Shown: one piece after another, positions 28,090-35,828 of the stretch
Position numbering within the stretch: the stretch's first letter is position 1
Layout of the letters: the number at the start of each line of letters is the position of its first letter
Assembly: GCF_003002815.1 (NCBI RefSeq)
Contig: NZ_PVTF01000010.1
Coordinates: 186,001 to 250,000, forward strand
Source: Umezawaea tangerina
GTDB lineage: Bacteria > Actinomycetota > Actinomycetes > Mycobacteriales > Pseudonocardiaceae
Direction of reading: 5' to 3'
DNA length: 64,000 nucleotides
Made by a program: the position numbers and the translations under genes
Notes under the pieces: model-generated
Databases searched by the model: none
The model's input: only the letters and a program-made list of their open reading frames with translations
What the model was told of the DNA's origin: nothing

Positions 28090-28719
28090 TCAGGGGCACT
28101 GTTTCCACGCGAAGTGGACTGTCGTTCGAACGCTGCCGTCGGTCGAGTCCATGGCCATGAAGCTCGTCGTTTTCGAGATGTCCGAGGTGCCCGCGCTGAC
28201 GCGCAATTCAGTGTTCAGGTTCAGGATCTTCTGCTCGCCGCACGGCGCGTAGACGATCGAGGCGACCTCCGTCTTGTCGGTGGCCTGCCAGTAGTCGTTG
28301 AGCGGCCCGTTGAACGTGTGGCTCACCTGGGCGGTCGGCGAGTTGCCCGCGAAGTAGTAGTTCGCCTTCTCCAGCCCCTTGGCGCCGTGCGCGAGGGAGC
28401 CGAACCCCCGGTAGTCGGCCTGCGCGATGCCGTAGGTGAAGCCCTGCGGGTAGGTCACGCGGAGGCTGAGCTGGCAGTTCTTCCGGAACTCGGTGGGCTC
28501 CGCACCCACGCCGATCTGCGCGAGGAAGTCGCTGTAGGTCACCGTGAACGCGGTGTTGTCGGCGGACGGGGCGACCGCCGCCGTGCCCGCGGGACAGCCG
28601 GATCCGTTGACCGTGACGACGGTGACGGTAATCCGCTCGCCCGGCGGGGAATCGACGGTCGTGGCAGGCGCTATGACCGTGGACAAAGCCATGACGGCAG
28701 CTGCCATCGTAGTGAGCAT
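28090..28719 (-). CDS. Secreted DUF4360 protein, copy 2
   Basis: A 209-residue paralogue of the gene at 27355, on the same strand and 99 bases upstream of it. Signal sequence about 1-18, then VNGSGCPAGTAAV, FTVTYSDFLAQIG, KNCQLSLRVTYPQGFTYGI and a WKQCP end. Differences lie mainly in the loop around 100-130. ATG 28719 is chosen because GGAAAGG precedes it; the frame is open 26 codons farther without a signal sequence at that end. The tandem arrangement with separate AT-rich leaders suggests a local duplication with independent control. Confidence 0.88.
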   Translation of the reverse strand: MLTTMAAAVMALSTVIAPATTVDSPPGERITVTVVTVNGSGCPAGTAAVAPSADNTAFTVTYSDFLAQIGVGAEPTEFRKNCQLSLRVTYPQGFTYGIAQADYRGFGSLAHGAKGLEKANYYFAGNSPTAQVSHTFNGPLNDYWQATDKTEVASIVYAPCGEQKILNLNTELRVSAGTSDISKTTSFMAMDSTDGSVRTTVHFAWKQCP

Positions 28720-28809
28720 GGGATACCTTTCCGATACCTCTCGACCTGATGGCGGCGCAGGATTCGAACGGTAGCGCAAAGGGTCGGGCCTCGGCATCAG
28801 GCTGGATGG

Positions 28810-28834
28810 AGTAAAAATTCCCAGAGAATTTACT
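28810..28834 (-). promoter_or_regulatory. AT-rich dyad upstream of DUF4360 copy 2
   Basis: AGTAAAAATTC and GAATTTACT form an imperfect hairpin or operator about 90 bases before the start at 28719, inside the only strongly AT-rich island of this region. Confidence 0.3.
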
Positions 28835-28920
28835 TGGCATCGGCGAAGGATGTCGGCGGCGGCCGGGGAATGACTCCCGTTGGATTTTCACCGGCTCGGC
28901 CGAAAGAACGTAGGGGTGTG

Positions 28921-29547
28921 TCAGCGTACGCCGCGGGGCCGGAACTGGACGCTGATGCGCGGCCCGACGGGCTTCGCGGTCTTCGGGATCGCGTGCTCCC
29001 ACGTCCGCTGGCACGAGCCGCCCATGACGATCAGGTCGCCGTGCCCGAGCGCGTGCCGCACGGTCTCCCCGCCGCCGCGCGGCCGCAGCAGCAGGGCGCG
29101 CGGGGTGCCGACCGAGACGATCGCGACCATCGTGTCCTCGGTGGCGCCTCGGCCGATCGTGTCGCCGTGCCACGCCACGCTGTCGCGCCCGTCGCGGTAG
29201 TAGCACAGGCCCGCGGTGCGGAACGGCTCGCCGAGCTCCGCCGCGTAGTGCGCGCTCAACGCCGTCCGCGCGGCCTCCAGCACGGGGTGCGGCAGGGGTG
29301 CGCGCTCGTCGTAGAACGACAGCAGCCGCGGCACGTCCACGACCCGGTCGTACATCTGCCTGCGCTCGGCCACCCACGGCACCCCGCCCGCCAGCTCGGT
29401 GAACAGCTCCGACGCCCCGCTGAGCCAGCCCGGCCGCACGTCGACCCACGCGCCGCGGTCCAGCACCGTGCGGCGGACCGACGTGAGCTCGCGGAGCCCG
29501 ATCGCCTCCGAGTCGTCGAACAACGACGCCTGCACCGGTACCGGCAT
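28921..29547 (-). CDS. AlkB-like 2-oxoglutarate/Fe(II) dioxygenase
   Basis: A 208-residue enzyme of the AlkB family, which demethylates alkylated bases in DNA or RNA. The iron ligands are His127 and Asp129 (WHGDTIGR) and His185 (WEHAIP); Arg197 and Arg203 in PRISVQFRPR bind 2-oxoglutarate. MGGSCQRTWEH is the typical DALKBH2/3-like turn. No ribosome site precedes ATG 29547; instead TACGCT lies seven bases upstream, so the mRNA is likely leaderless. No ada or other repair gene is adjacent. Confidence 0.9.
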   Translation of the reverse strand: MPVPVQASLFDDSEAIGLRELTSVRRTVLDRGAWVDVRPGWLSGASELFTELAGGVPWVAERRQMYDRVVDVPRLLSFYDERAPLPHPVLEAARTALSAHYAAELGEPFRTAGLCYYRDGRDSVAWHGDTIGRGATEDTMVAIVSVGTPRALLLRPRGGGETVRHALGHGDLIVMGGSCQRTWEHAIPKTAKPVGPRISVQFRPRGVR

Positions 29548-29554
29548 GTCCGGC

Positions 29555-29560
29555 AGCGTA
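29555..29560 (-). promoter_or_regulatory. Leaderless -10 box of the AlkB-like gene
   Basis: TACGCT, seven bases before ATG 29547. Confidence 0.55.
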
Positions 29561-29690
29561 ACCCAGGTCGAACGGGTGTTCGAGTTTGGAGTTTTCGTCC
29601 AACCTGGAGGTATTGTCCACGACCGGGGCGCGGTGCCCCGGTCGACGCCCGCCGCCCTCCACCCGCCCGCCGACCCGCGTGAGGATCCCG

Positions 29691-30812
29691 ATGCTCCCTG
29701 AGTTCCGGCTGGAGTCGTACTTCGCGCGCTGGGAGTTCGCCGCCCGCCACCACCTGACCGCCTCGGACGCGCAGACGCTGTCGCTGACCGAGCTCCTCGA
29801 CCTGGCCGACGACGACGGCAGGAAGCGCTGGGAGTCGCTGACCCTGGGCTACAGCGAGACCTACGGCCTGCCCGCGCTGCGGGAGGCCGTCGCCGACACC
29901 TACGACACCGTCGAGCCCGAGGACGTGCTGTGCTTCGCGGGGGCGGAGGAGGGCCTGTACCTGGCGATGACGACGCTGCTCGACGCGGACGACCACGTCG
30001 TCGTGGTGACGCCGAACTACCAGGCCGCCGAGACGATCCCGCTGTCGGTGTGCGAGGTGACCGGGGTCGCGCTGCGCGCCGACGAGGACTGGGCGCTGGA
30101 CGTGGACGAGGTCGAGGCCGCGCTGCGGCCCACCACGCGGATGGTGTCGGTCAACTTCCCCAACAACCCCACCGGCGCCGTGCCGGACGCGGCCACGTGG
30201 ACCCGGCTCGTGCGGCTGTGCGAGGAGCGCGGGGTCCTGCTGTTCAGCGACGAGGTCTACCGCGGCCTCGACCGCGCGCCCGCGCTGCCGCAGGCCGCGG
30301 ACCTCTCGCCCACGGCGCTCTCGCTCAACGTCATGTCCAAGGCCTACGGCCTTCCGGGGCTGCGGATCGGCTGGATCGCCTGCAAGGACAGGGCTCTGCT
30401 CGCCCGCCTCGAGCGCGCCAAGCACTACACGTCGATCTGCAACGCCGCGCCGAGCGAGGTGCTGGCGCTGATCGCGCTGCGGGCCCGCGACCGCGTGCTG
30501 GGCCGCAACCGGCGGATCGTCGAGGAGAACGTGCCGCTGTTCGACGCGTTCTTCGCGCGCTTCCCCGACCTGTTCGAGTGGGCGCCGCCGAAGGGAGGGT
30601 GCGTGGCCTACCCGCGCTACCTCGGGGCCGACGGCGTCGAGGCGATGTGCGCGGACCTCGTCGAGCAGGAGGGCGTGTTGTTGTTGCCCGCCCGCATCTT
30701 CGCCTCCGCGTTGACGCCCACGCCGACCGACCGGTTCCGCGTCGGCGTCGGCCGACTCGGGCCGGGCGAGGCCCTCGACCTGTGGGCGGACTGGTTGGAA
30801 CGGCGGCGCTGA
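29691..30812 (+). CDS. PLP aminotransferase, class I/II fold
   Basis: A 373-residue fold-type I PLP enzyme. The Schiff-base lysine is Lys217 in SKAYGLPGLRIGW; NFPNNPTGAV and FSDEVYRGL are the cofactor-side motifs, and RFRVGVGR holds the carboxylate arginine. The N-terminus (LPEFRLESYFARWEF) resembles the capreomycidine-synthase/VioD-like branch of class I/II enzymes, but no partner hydroxylase is next to it, so a plain amino acid aminotransferase is as likely. ATG 29691 follows GTGAGGATC; upstream in-frame ATG 29586 is within the AlkB promoter area and unlikely. Confidence 0.9.
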   Translation: MLPEFRLESYFARWEFAARHHLTASDAQTLSLTELLDLADDDGRKRWESLTLGYSETYGLPALREAVADTYDTVEPEDVLCFAGAEEGLYLAMTTLLDADDHVVVVTPNYQAAETIPLSVCEVTGVALRADEDWALDVDEVEAALRPTTRMVSVNFPNNPTGAVPDAATWTRLVRLCEERGVLLFSDEVYRGLDRAPALPQAADLSPTALSLNVMSKAYGLPGLRIGWIACKDRALLARLERAKHYTSICNAAPSEVLALIALRARDRVLGRNRRIVEENVPLFDAFFARFPDLFEWAPPKGGCVAYPRYLGADGVEAMCADLVEQEGVLLLPARIFASALTPTPTDRFRVGVGRLGPGEALDLWADWLERRR

Positions 30813-30815
30813 GGA

Positions 30816-32192
30816 CTACCGCGGCGGCCGCCGGTACCCGCCGAGGACGTCGGCGGCCAGCTCGGCGAACGTGATCGCGGTGTCGTCCTCGTGCGGTGGC
30901 CCGACCACCTGCGCGCCCACCGGGAGCCCGCCCGCGGTCAGCCCGACCGGGGCGGACACCGCGGGCAGGCCGGGCAGGGACGCGTGCGCGACCCAGAACG
31001 GCAGCGCGTCGTAGGGCCGGTCGCCCTCGGGCGTGCCGATCACGCGGTCGGCGAACGGCCTGGTGTCGTGCGGGAACGCGGGCGTGAAGGTGGTGGGGCA
31101 CAGGAACACGTCGACGTCCTCGAAGTACCGCGACCACGCCGTGCGCGCCGCCATCCGCCGGGCCTCCTGCTCGACGACGGCGCTCAGCGGCGCGAAGTCC
31201 TCCGGCTCCTGGAAGGCGAAGAACAGCCCCACCTGGAAGCCGAACGACTCGGCGTCGCGCGTCGGGTCCACGCCCTGCGGCCAGCCCTCGACGACCTCCA
31301 CGCCTGCCGCGCCGAGCGCGTCGACCGCGTTCGACAGCACGGCGCCGACCTCGCCGGACACCGGTGCGTCCCGGTGGTCGAGCACGACGCCGACGCGGAA
31401 GTCGGCGAGCCTGGTGCTCCGCGGCGGGGCGAGGTGCCACGAGTACGCCCGCGCGGCCGGCCCCTCGGGGCCACCGGTGACCCGGAGCGCCGTGCGCAGG
31501 TCCGCCGCGGACCGGGCGAGCGGTCCGACCGACGACAGGTACCGCCAGTCGCTCGGCGCCGCCGTCGTGCGCGGAACCTGGAAACCGGTCAGCGGCACGG
31601 TGTCCACGCTCGGCTTGAGGCCGTAGACACCGCAGAACGCGGCGGGCACGCGGATCGAGCCGACCAGGTCCGAGCCGTACTCCAGGAAGGACAGACCGGC
31701 GGCCAGCGCCGCCGCGCCGCCGCCGGTCGAGCCACCGGGCGTCCGGTCGGGGTCCCACGGGTTGTCGGTGCGACCGTGGACGGGGTTGGCCGTCTGGCCG
31801 AAGTCCGCGAGCATCTCGTGCACGTTCGTCTTGCCGATCACGACGGCGCCCGCCGCGGTCAGCCGCGCCACGACGGTGGAGTCCTCCCGCGCGACGAAGT
31901 CGGCGAACGCCGGGTTCCCCCACGTGGTGCGCATCCCCGCGACGTCGAAGGCCTCCTTGACCGTGATCGGCACGCCGTGCAGCGGGCCCACGTCGTCACC
32001 GCGCGCCAGTGCCGCGTCGGCCTCGTCGGCGGCCCGCAGGGCGACGTCGCGCCGCAGCTCGACCACGGCGTTGACCGCGGGGTTCGCGGCGTCGACGCGG
32101 TCGAGCTGCAGCGCGGTCAGCTCGCGCGCCGACAGCTCCCCGCGGCGCAGCAGCGCCGCGGCCTCGGTGGCGGATCCGAAGAGGACGTCCAC
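30816..32192 (-). CDS. Amidase, amidase-signature family
   Basis: A 458-residue hydrolase of amides with the Ser-cisSer-Lys triad: VKEAFDVAGM (Lys), TPGGSTGGGAAAL (cis-Ser) and GSDLVGSIRVPA (Ser nucleophile). Length fits AtzF/GatA-like stand-alone amidases; there is no GatB/C gene nearby, so it is not the tRNA amidotransferase. GTG 32192 has GGAAGCGAG upstream. It is convergent with the aminotransferase (three bases apart). Substrate unknown. Confidence 0.92.
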   Translation of the reverse strand: MDVLFGSATEAAALLRRGELSARELTALQLDRVDAANPAVNAVVELRRDVALRAADEADAALARGDDVGPLHGVPITVKEAFDVAGMRTTWGNPAFADFVAREDSTVVARLTAAGAVVIGKTNVHEMLADFGQTANPVHGRTDNPWDPDRTPGGSTGGGAAALAAGLSFLEYGSDLVGSIRVPAAFCGVYGLKPSVDTVPLTGFQVPRTTAAPSDWRYLSSVGPLARSAADLRTALRVTGGPEGPAARAYSWHLAPPRSTRLADFRVGVVLDHRDAPVSGEVGAVLSNAVDALGAAGVEVVEGWPQGVDPTRDAESFGFQVGLFFAFQEPEDFAPLSAVVEQEARRMAARTAWSRYFEDVDVFLCPTTFTPAFPHDTRPFADRVIGTPEGDRPYDALPFWVAHASLPGLPAVSAPVGLTAGGLPVGAQVVGPPHEDDTAITFAELAADVLGGYRRPPR

Positions 32193-32258
32193 GGTGTGCT
32201 CGCTTCCGGTGCGGGTGGGACGGGCGTCACCGGTCTACGGTCTGACGCCGTGTGAGGG

Positions 32259-32771
32259 TCAACCCAGCAGCCCGCGCACGAACGCCGCCTGCCCGGCGTG
32301 CTGGAGGTCGTCGGACAGGACGCTGACCAGCCGGACCGAGAGCGTCACCGGCGGGTCCCAGCGCTGGTCGACGACGCGGCCGAAGTCCTCGTCGGTCAGC
32401 GTGCGCACGTACTCGGTGGACGCGCGGTGCACGGCGTCGTGGTAGCCGAGCAGCAGGTCCGCCGTGCGGCCGCCGACCGCGTCGACGTCGTCGGAGGTGT
32501 GGCCGTAGCCGGTCGCGGAGTCGTCGAAGGGGAGGTCGAACTTCTCCGCCCAGCCCTGCCCGGTCCAGGTCTGCTCGACGCCCGCCAGCTCGGCGACGTG
32601 GTCGTCCTGGACGCGGGTGAGGTGCCACACCAGCCAGGCGATCGAGTTGGCGGTGCCGTCGACGCGGTGGGCCAGCTGGTCGGGGGTGAGGCCGTCGGCG
32701 GCCTGGTGGGCGACCTCCCGGACGCGGTCGAGTGCGTCGGTGAGGAGCGCGGTGCTCGTCTCGGTGCTCAT
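32259..32771 (-). CDS. DinB-like/DUF664 four-helix protein
   Basis: A 170-residue member of the DinB/YfiT superfamily, related to mycothiol-dependent S-transferases. Metal-ligand style histidines appear in VWHLTRVQDDH and DDLQHAGQ. ATG 32771 is chosen over GTG 32777 because TACGGT lies seven bases before the ATG with no ribosome site, the leaderless pattern. It is divergent from the FAD monooxygenase with only 85 bases between starts, so the TACCA/TGGTA operator may affect it as well. Exact substrate unknown. Confidence 0.85.
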   Translation of the reverse strand: MSTETSTALLTDALDRVREVAHQAADGLTPDQLAHRVDGTANSIAWLVWHLTRVQDDHVAELAGVEQTWTGQGWAEKFDLPFDDSATGYGHTSDDVDAVGGRTADLLLGYHDAVHRASTEYVRTLTDEDFGRVVDQRWDPPVTLSVRLVSVLSDDLQHAGQAAFVRGLLG

Positions 32772-32778
32772 GCCCACG

Positions 32779-32784
32779 ACCGTA
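32779..32784 (-). promoter_or_regulatory. Leaderless -10 box of the DinB-like gene
   Basis: TACGGT, seven bases before ATG 32771. Confidence 0.5.
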
Positions 32785-32821
32785 ATCCCGACCGGCGCGG
32801 CTGTCCCGTCTGAAATTGTTA

Positions 32822-32849
32822 TTGACTACCAACTGGTATTGAGTAACAC
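32822..32849 (+). promoter_or_regulatory. Promoter with embedded TetR-type operator for the monooxygenase-tetR operon
   Basis: TTGACT (32822-32827) and TAACAC (32844-32849) are spaced by 16 bases. Between them lies TACCAACTGGTA (32827-32838), a dyad with 5-bp arms and a 2-base centre. The -10 is seven bases before ATG 32857, so the message is probably leaderless. A repressor bound here would block RNA polymerase directly. Confidence 0.6.
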
Positions 32850-32856
32850 TTCAGCC

Positions 32857-34311
32857 ATGACAACCACGGTGGTAGGTGCCGGTCCGACCGGACTGGTGTT
32901 GGCGTGCGGCCTGCTCGCGGCAGGCGTTCCCGTGCGGCTGGTGGACGCGGCGGCGGGTCCCGCCGTCACGTCCCGCGCACTCGGTCTCCAACCGCGCGGG
33001 GTGGAGGTGCTGGACCGGCTCGGGGCGCTGGGCGACCTCCCGGAGCGGTCGATCGAGGTCGACCGGATCGCGATCTCGGTCGGCGGGAAACCCCTGGGGG
33101 AGCTGGAGGTCGGCCGGGTCACCAAGCTGGTCGAGCGGCGCGGGCTGCTGATCTCGCAGGCCGAGGTGGAAGGCGAGCTGCGCGGGCGGTTCGCCGACCT
33201 CGGCGGTGTCGTCGAGTGGGGCACCGCGCTGACCGGGATCACCCAGGACGACCGGGGCGCGCTGGTGCGCACCGCCGACGGCCGGGAGGCGCGCACCGAC
33301 TGGGTGGTGGGCTGCGACGGGGCGCACAGCGCGGTGCGCAAGGCGGTGGGCGTCGGGTTCCCCGGCGTGCCGCTGGTGGAGCGGTTCCTGCTCGCCGACG
33401 CGCACGTCGACCTGCCGCGCCCGCGCGACGCCGTCGCCGTGTGGCTCGACGGCGAGGACCTGCTGGCCGCGTTCCCGTTGCCGGGCACCGACCTGTGGCG
33501 GCTGATGGCGCCCGCGCCCGCCGGTTTCCCCGACGACGGGGACATCGCCGCGGTCATGGGGAAGCTGCTGCGCGAGCGGGCGGCGCTACCGGACGCGGTG
33601 GTCGGGTCGACCGACTGGACGTCGAGCTTCCGCTTCCACCGCAGGCTCGCCGACACCTACCGGGTCGGCCGGGTGCTGCTCGCGGGGGACGCGGCGCACA
33701 TCCACAGCCCGTTCGGCGGGCAGGGCATGAACACCGGGCTGGGGGACGCGGAGAACCTGGCGTGGAAGCTCGCGCTGGTCGCGTCCGGGCACGCCGAGGC
33801 GTCGCTGCTGGACACCTACGAGGGCGAACGGCGGCCGGTCGCCGAAGGCGTGCTGTCCTCCACCAGCGGCATGACGAAGCTGCTGATCGGCGGGTCGCCG
33901 CCCGCCCGGCTGCTGCGCGACCACGTGGTGGTGCCGATGATGAACCGCGGCTTCGTGCAGAAGGCGGTCTGGGACCGGTCCTCCCAGCTCGGGATCACCT
34001 ACCGGCGCGGTCCGCTCGGCGGCCACCGGTTCGGCCGCGGTCCCCAGCCGGGCGACCGCGTGCCCGACCGGCCCGTCGTCCTGGGGAGCACGCCGACCAG
34101 GCTGCACGCGCTGCTCGGCCACCGCTGGGTGCTGTTCGGCGGCGAGCGGTCCGCCGTCGTGGCCCGCAAGCGGCTGGGGGAGGACCGCGTCGTGGTGCTG
34201 CCCGCCGACGGCGACACCCTGCTGATCCGCCCCGACGGCCACCTCGCGTGGCGCGGCCAGGAGGCACCCGGCGTGCTGGACTCGAGGCTGACCGGCATCC
34301 TTGGCACGTGA
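32857..34311 (+). CDS. FAD-dependent aromatic monooxygenase (PHBH fold)
   Basis: A 484-residue class A flavoprotein hydroxylase. The dinucleotide-binding GAGPTG is at the N-terminus (about 8-13), the DG motif in VVGCDGAHSAVRKAVG near 150-165, and the FAD-ribityl motif GRVLLAGDAAHIHSPFGGQG near 270-290, then NTGLGDAENLAWKLA. The C-terminal thioredoxin-like domain is retained. Related to RdmE/PgaE/MhpA-type hydroxylases that act on polycyclic or phenolic substrates, and to antibiotic-inactivating Rox enzymes. It overlaps a TetR gene (GTGA) and has an operator in its promoter, so it is likely induced by its substrate. No ribosome site precedes the ATG. Confidence 0.92.
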   Translation: MTTTVVGAGPTGLVLACGLLAAGVPVRLVDAAAGPAVTSRALGLQPRGVEVLDRLGALGDLPERSIEVDRIAISVGGKPLGELEVGRVTKLVERRGLLISQAEVEGELRGRFADLGGVVEWGTALTGITQDDRGALVRTADGREARTDWVVGCDGAHSAVRKAVGVGFPGVPLVERFLLADAHVDLPRPRDAVAVWLDGEDLLAAFPLPGTDLWRLMAPAPAGFPDDGDIAAVMGKLLRERAALPDAVVGSTDWTSSFRFHRRLADTYRVGRVLLAGDAAHIHSPFGGQGMNTGLGDAENLAWKLALVASGHAEASLLDTYEGERRPVAEGVLSSTSGMTKLLIGGSPPARLLRDHVVVPMMNRGFVQKAVWDRSSQLGITYRRGPLGGHRFGRGPQPGDRVPDRPVVLGSTPTRLHALLGHRWVLFGGERSAVVARKRLGEDRVVVLPADGDTLLIRPDGHLAWRGQEAPGVLDSRLTGILGT

Positions 34312-34895
34312 GCACGCCAGCACCGGGACTGCGGGAACAGCGGAAAGCACGGACCAGGAAGGCCATCCAGGAACACGCGCTGCGGCTGTTCCTGGCCGAC
34401 GGCTACGACGCGACCACGGTCGAGCGGATCGCGTCGGCCGCCGGGGTGTCGCACATGACGTTCTTCCGCTACTTCCCCAGCAAGGAGGCGGTCGTCGAGA
34501 ACGACGAGTACGACCCCCTGCTGATCGAGTTCATCCGCACCCAGCCCGCCGAGCTCGGCCCGCTCACCGCCCTGCGCAACGCCGTCGTCCTGGGCATGCG
34601 CGAGGTGTACGACACCGACAAGGACGCCCTGCTCGCCCGCACCAGGCTCATCCTCACCACACCGGCGCTGCGCGGCCGCCAGTGGCGCAACGGCGACAGC
34701 ACCCAGCGGCTGTTCGCCGAGGCGCTGGCCACCCGCACCGGCGGCGACATCACCTTCGAGCTCCGCGTCCTGGCCGCCGCCGTGCTCGGCGCGCTGTCCA
34801 CGGCGCTCACCGCCTGGGTCGAGGGCGACGGCGCGGAGGACCTGCCGTCGCTGATGGAACGGGGCTTCGACGTCCTGGGGCACCTGGACTCCTGA
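34308..34895 (+). CDS. TetR-family regulator
   Basis: A 195-residue repressor-type protein: helix-turn-helix at about 15-60 (RKAIQEHALRLFLADGYDATTV, SHMTFFRYFPSKEAVV), helical ligand domain after. GTG 34308 overlaps the monooxygenase stop (GTGA), so it is made with the enzyme it probably controls through the dyad at 32827-32838. The MTFFRYF recognition helix is the MftR/TetR_C-like branch seen beside oxidases. Confidence 0.9.
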   Translation: MSTPAPGLREQRKARTRKAIQEHALRLFLADGYDATTVERIASAAGVSHMTFFRYFPSKEAVVENDEYDPLLIEFIRTQPAELGPLTALRNAVVLGMREVYDTDKDALLARTRLILTTPALRGRQWRNGDSTQRLFAEALATRTGGDITFELRVLAAAVLGALSTALTAWVEGDGAEDLPSLMERGFDVLGHLDS

Positions 34896-35069
34896 CCAGC
34901 GCGTCGAGCCGTTCGACCGAAGGGTCCCGCCGGGAGGGGTCGGGGAAGAACCCCTAGGCCGGTTCGGGGTCGGCCCCGGCCGCGGATCGGGCACGTTCCC
35001 GACGCGCGGGCACCGTCGGATCGACAGGATTTCCCCAACACAAGCGCGCAGGGGAGATCGGAGCATCCG

Positions 35070-35828
35070 GTGACGGTGACAGTGGGGACGTCCACGTCCA
35101 CCGCGGCGAGAGCCGTGGGCGTGACGAAGGTGTACGGCTCGGGGGAAGCGGCCGTGACCGCGCTGGACGGGGTCAGCGTGGACATCGAGCGGGGCCGGTT
35201 CACCGCGATCATGGGGCCGTCGGGGTCGGGCAAGTCGACGCTGATGCACTGCCTGGCGGGACTGGACGACGTGGACTCCGGCGAGGTGTTCGTCGGCGAC
35301 GCGCGGGTGACCGGCTTGCGGGACAAGGGGTTGACCGACCTGCGGCGCACGAAGGTCGGGTTCGTCTTCCAGCAGTTCAACCTCCTGCCCACCCTGACCG
35401 CGGAGGAGAACATCCTGCTGCCGCTGGCGATCGGCGGCCGCAAGGTCGACCGGGCGTGGTTCGACACCGTGGTCGACACCGTGGGGCTGCGCGACCGGCT
35501 CGGGCACCGGCCCACCCAGCTCTCCGGCGGCCAGCAGCAGCGGGTCGCGTGCGCCCGCGCGCTGGTCGGCAGGCCCGACGTGGTGTTCGCCGACGAGCCG
35601 ACCGGCAACCTCGACTCGCGCTCCGGCGCCGAGGTGCTCGGCTTCCTCCAGCGGTCCGCGCAGGAGTTCGGGCAGACCGTGGTGATGGTGACCCACGACG
35701 CGAACGCGGCGTCCTACGCGGACCGGGTCGTCTTCCTGGCCGACGGTCGGATCGTGCGCGAGCTGGTCGAGCCGACCGCCGAAGCCGTCCTCGACACCAT
35801 GAAGCACCTCGACGGCGGGGTCGCGTGA
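35070..35828 (+). CDS. MacB/LolD-type ABC ATPase
   Basis: A 252-residue ATPase with Walker A GPSGSGKST, Q-loop FQQFNLLPTLT, signature LSGGQQQR, Walker B VVFADEPTGNLD and switch MVTHD. The FQQFNLLP and EPTGNLD phrases are typical of ATPases that drive FtsX-fold permeases. GTG 35070 follows CGGAG. The stop overlaps the permease ATG by one base. The pair probably moves a peptide, lipid or lipoprotein across the membrane or acts as a mechanotransmitter. Confidence 0.93.
   Translation: MTVTVGTSTSTAARAVGVTKVYGSGEAAVTALDGVSVDIERGRFTAIMGPSGSGKSTLMHCLAGLDDVDSGEVFVGDARVTGLRDKGLTDLRRTKVGFVFQQFNLLPTLTAEENILLPLAIGGRKVDRAWFDTVVDTVGLRDRLGHRPTQLSGGQQQRVACARALVGRPDVVFADEPTGNLDSRSGAEVLGFLQRSAQEFGQTVVMVTHDANAASYADRVVFLADGRIVRELVEPTAEAVLDTMKHLDGGVA

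Noticed and set aside
30816-32192. GatA subunit of the tRNA amidotransferase
   Set aside because: The triad is the same family, but there is no gatB or gatC nearby and the sequence fits stand-alone amidases better.
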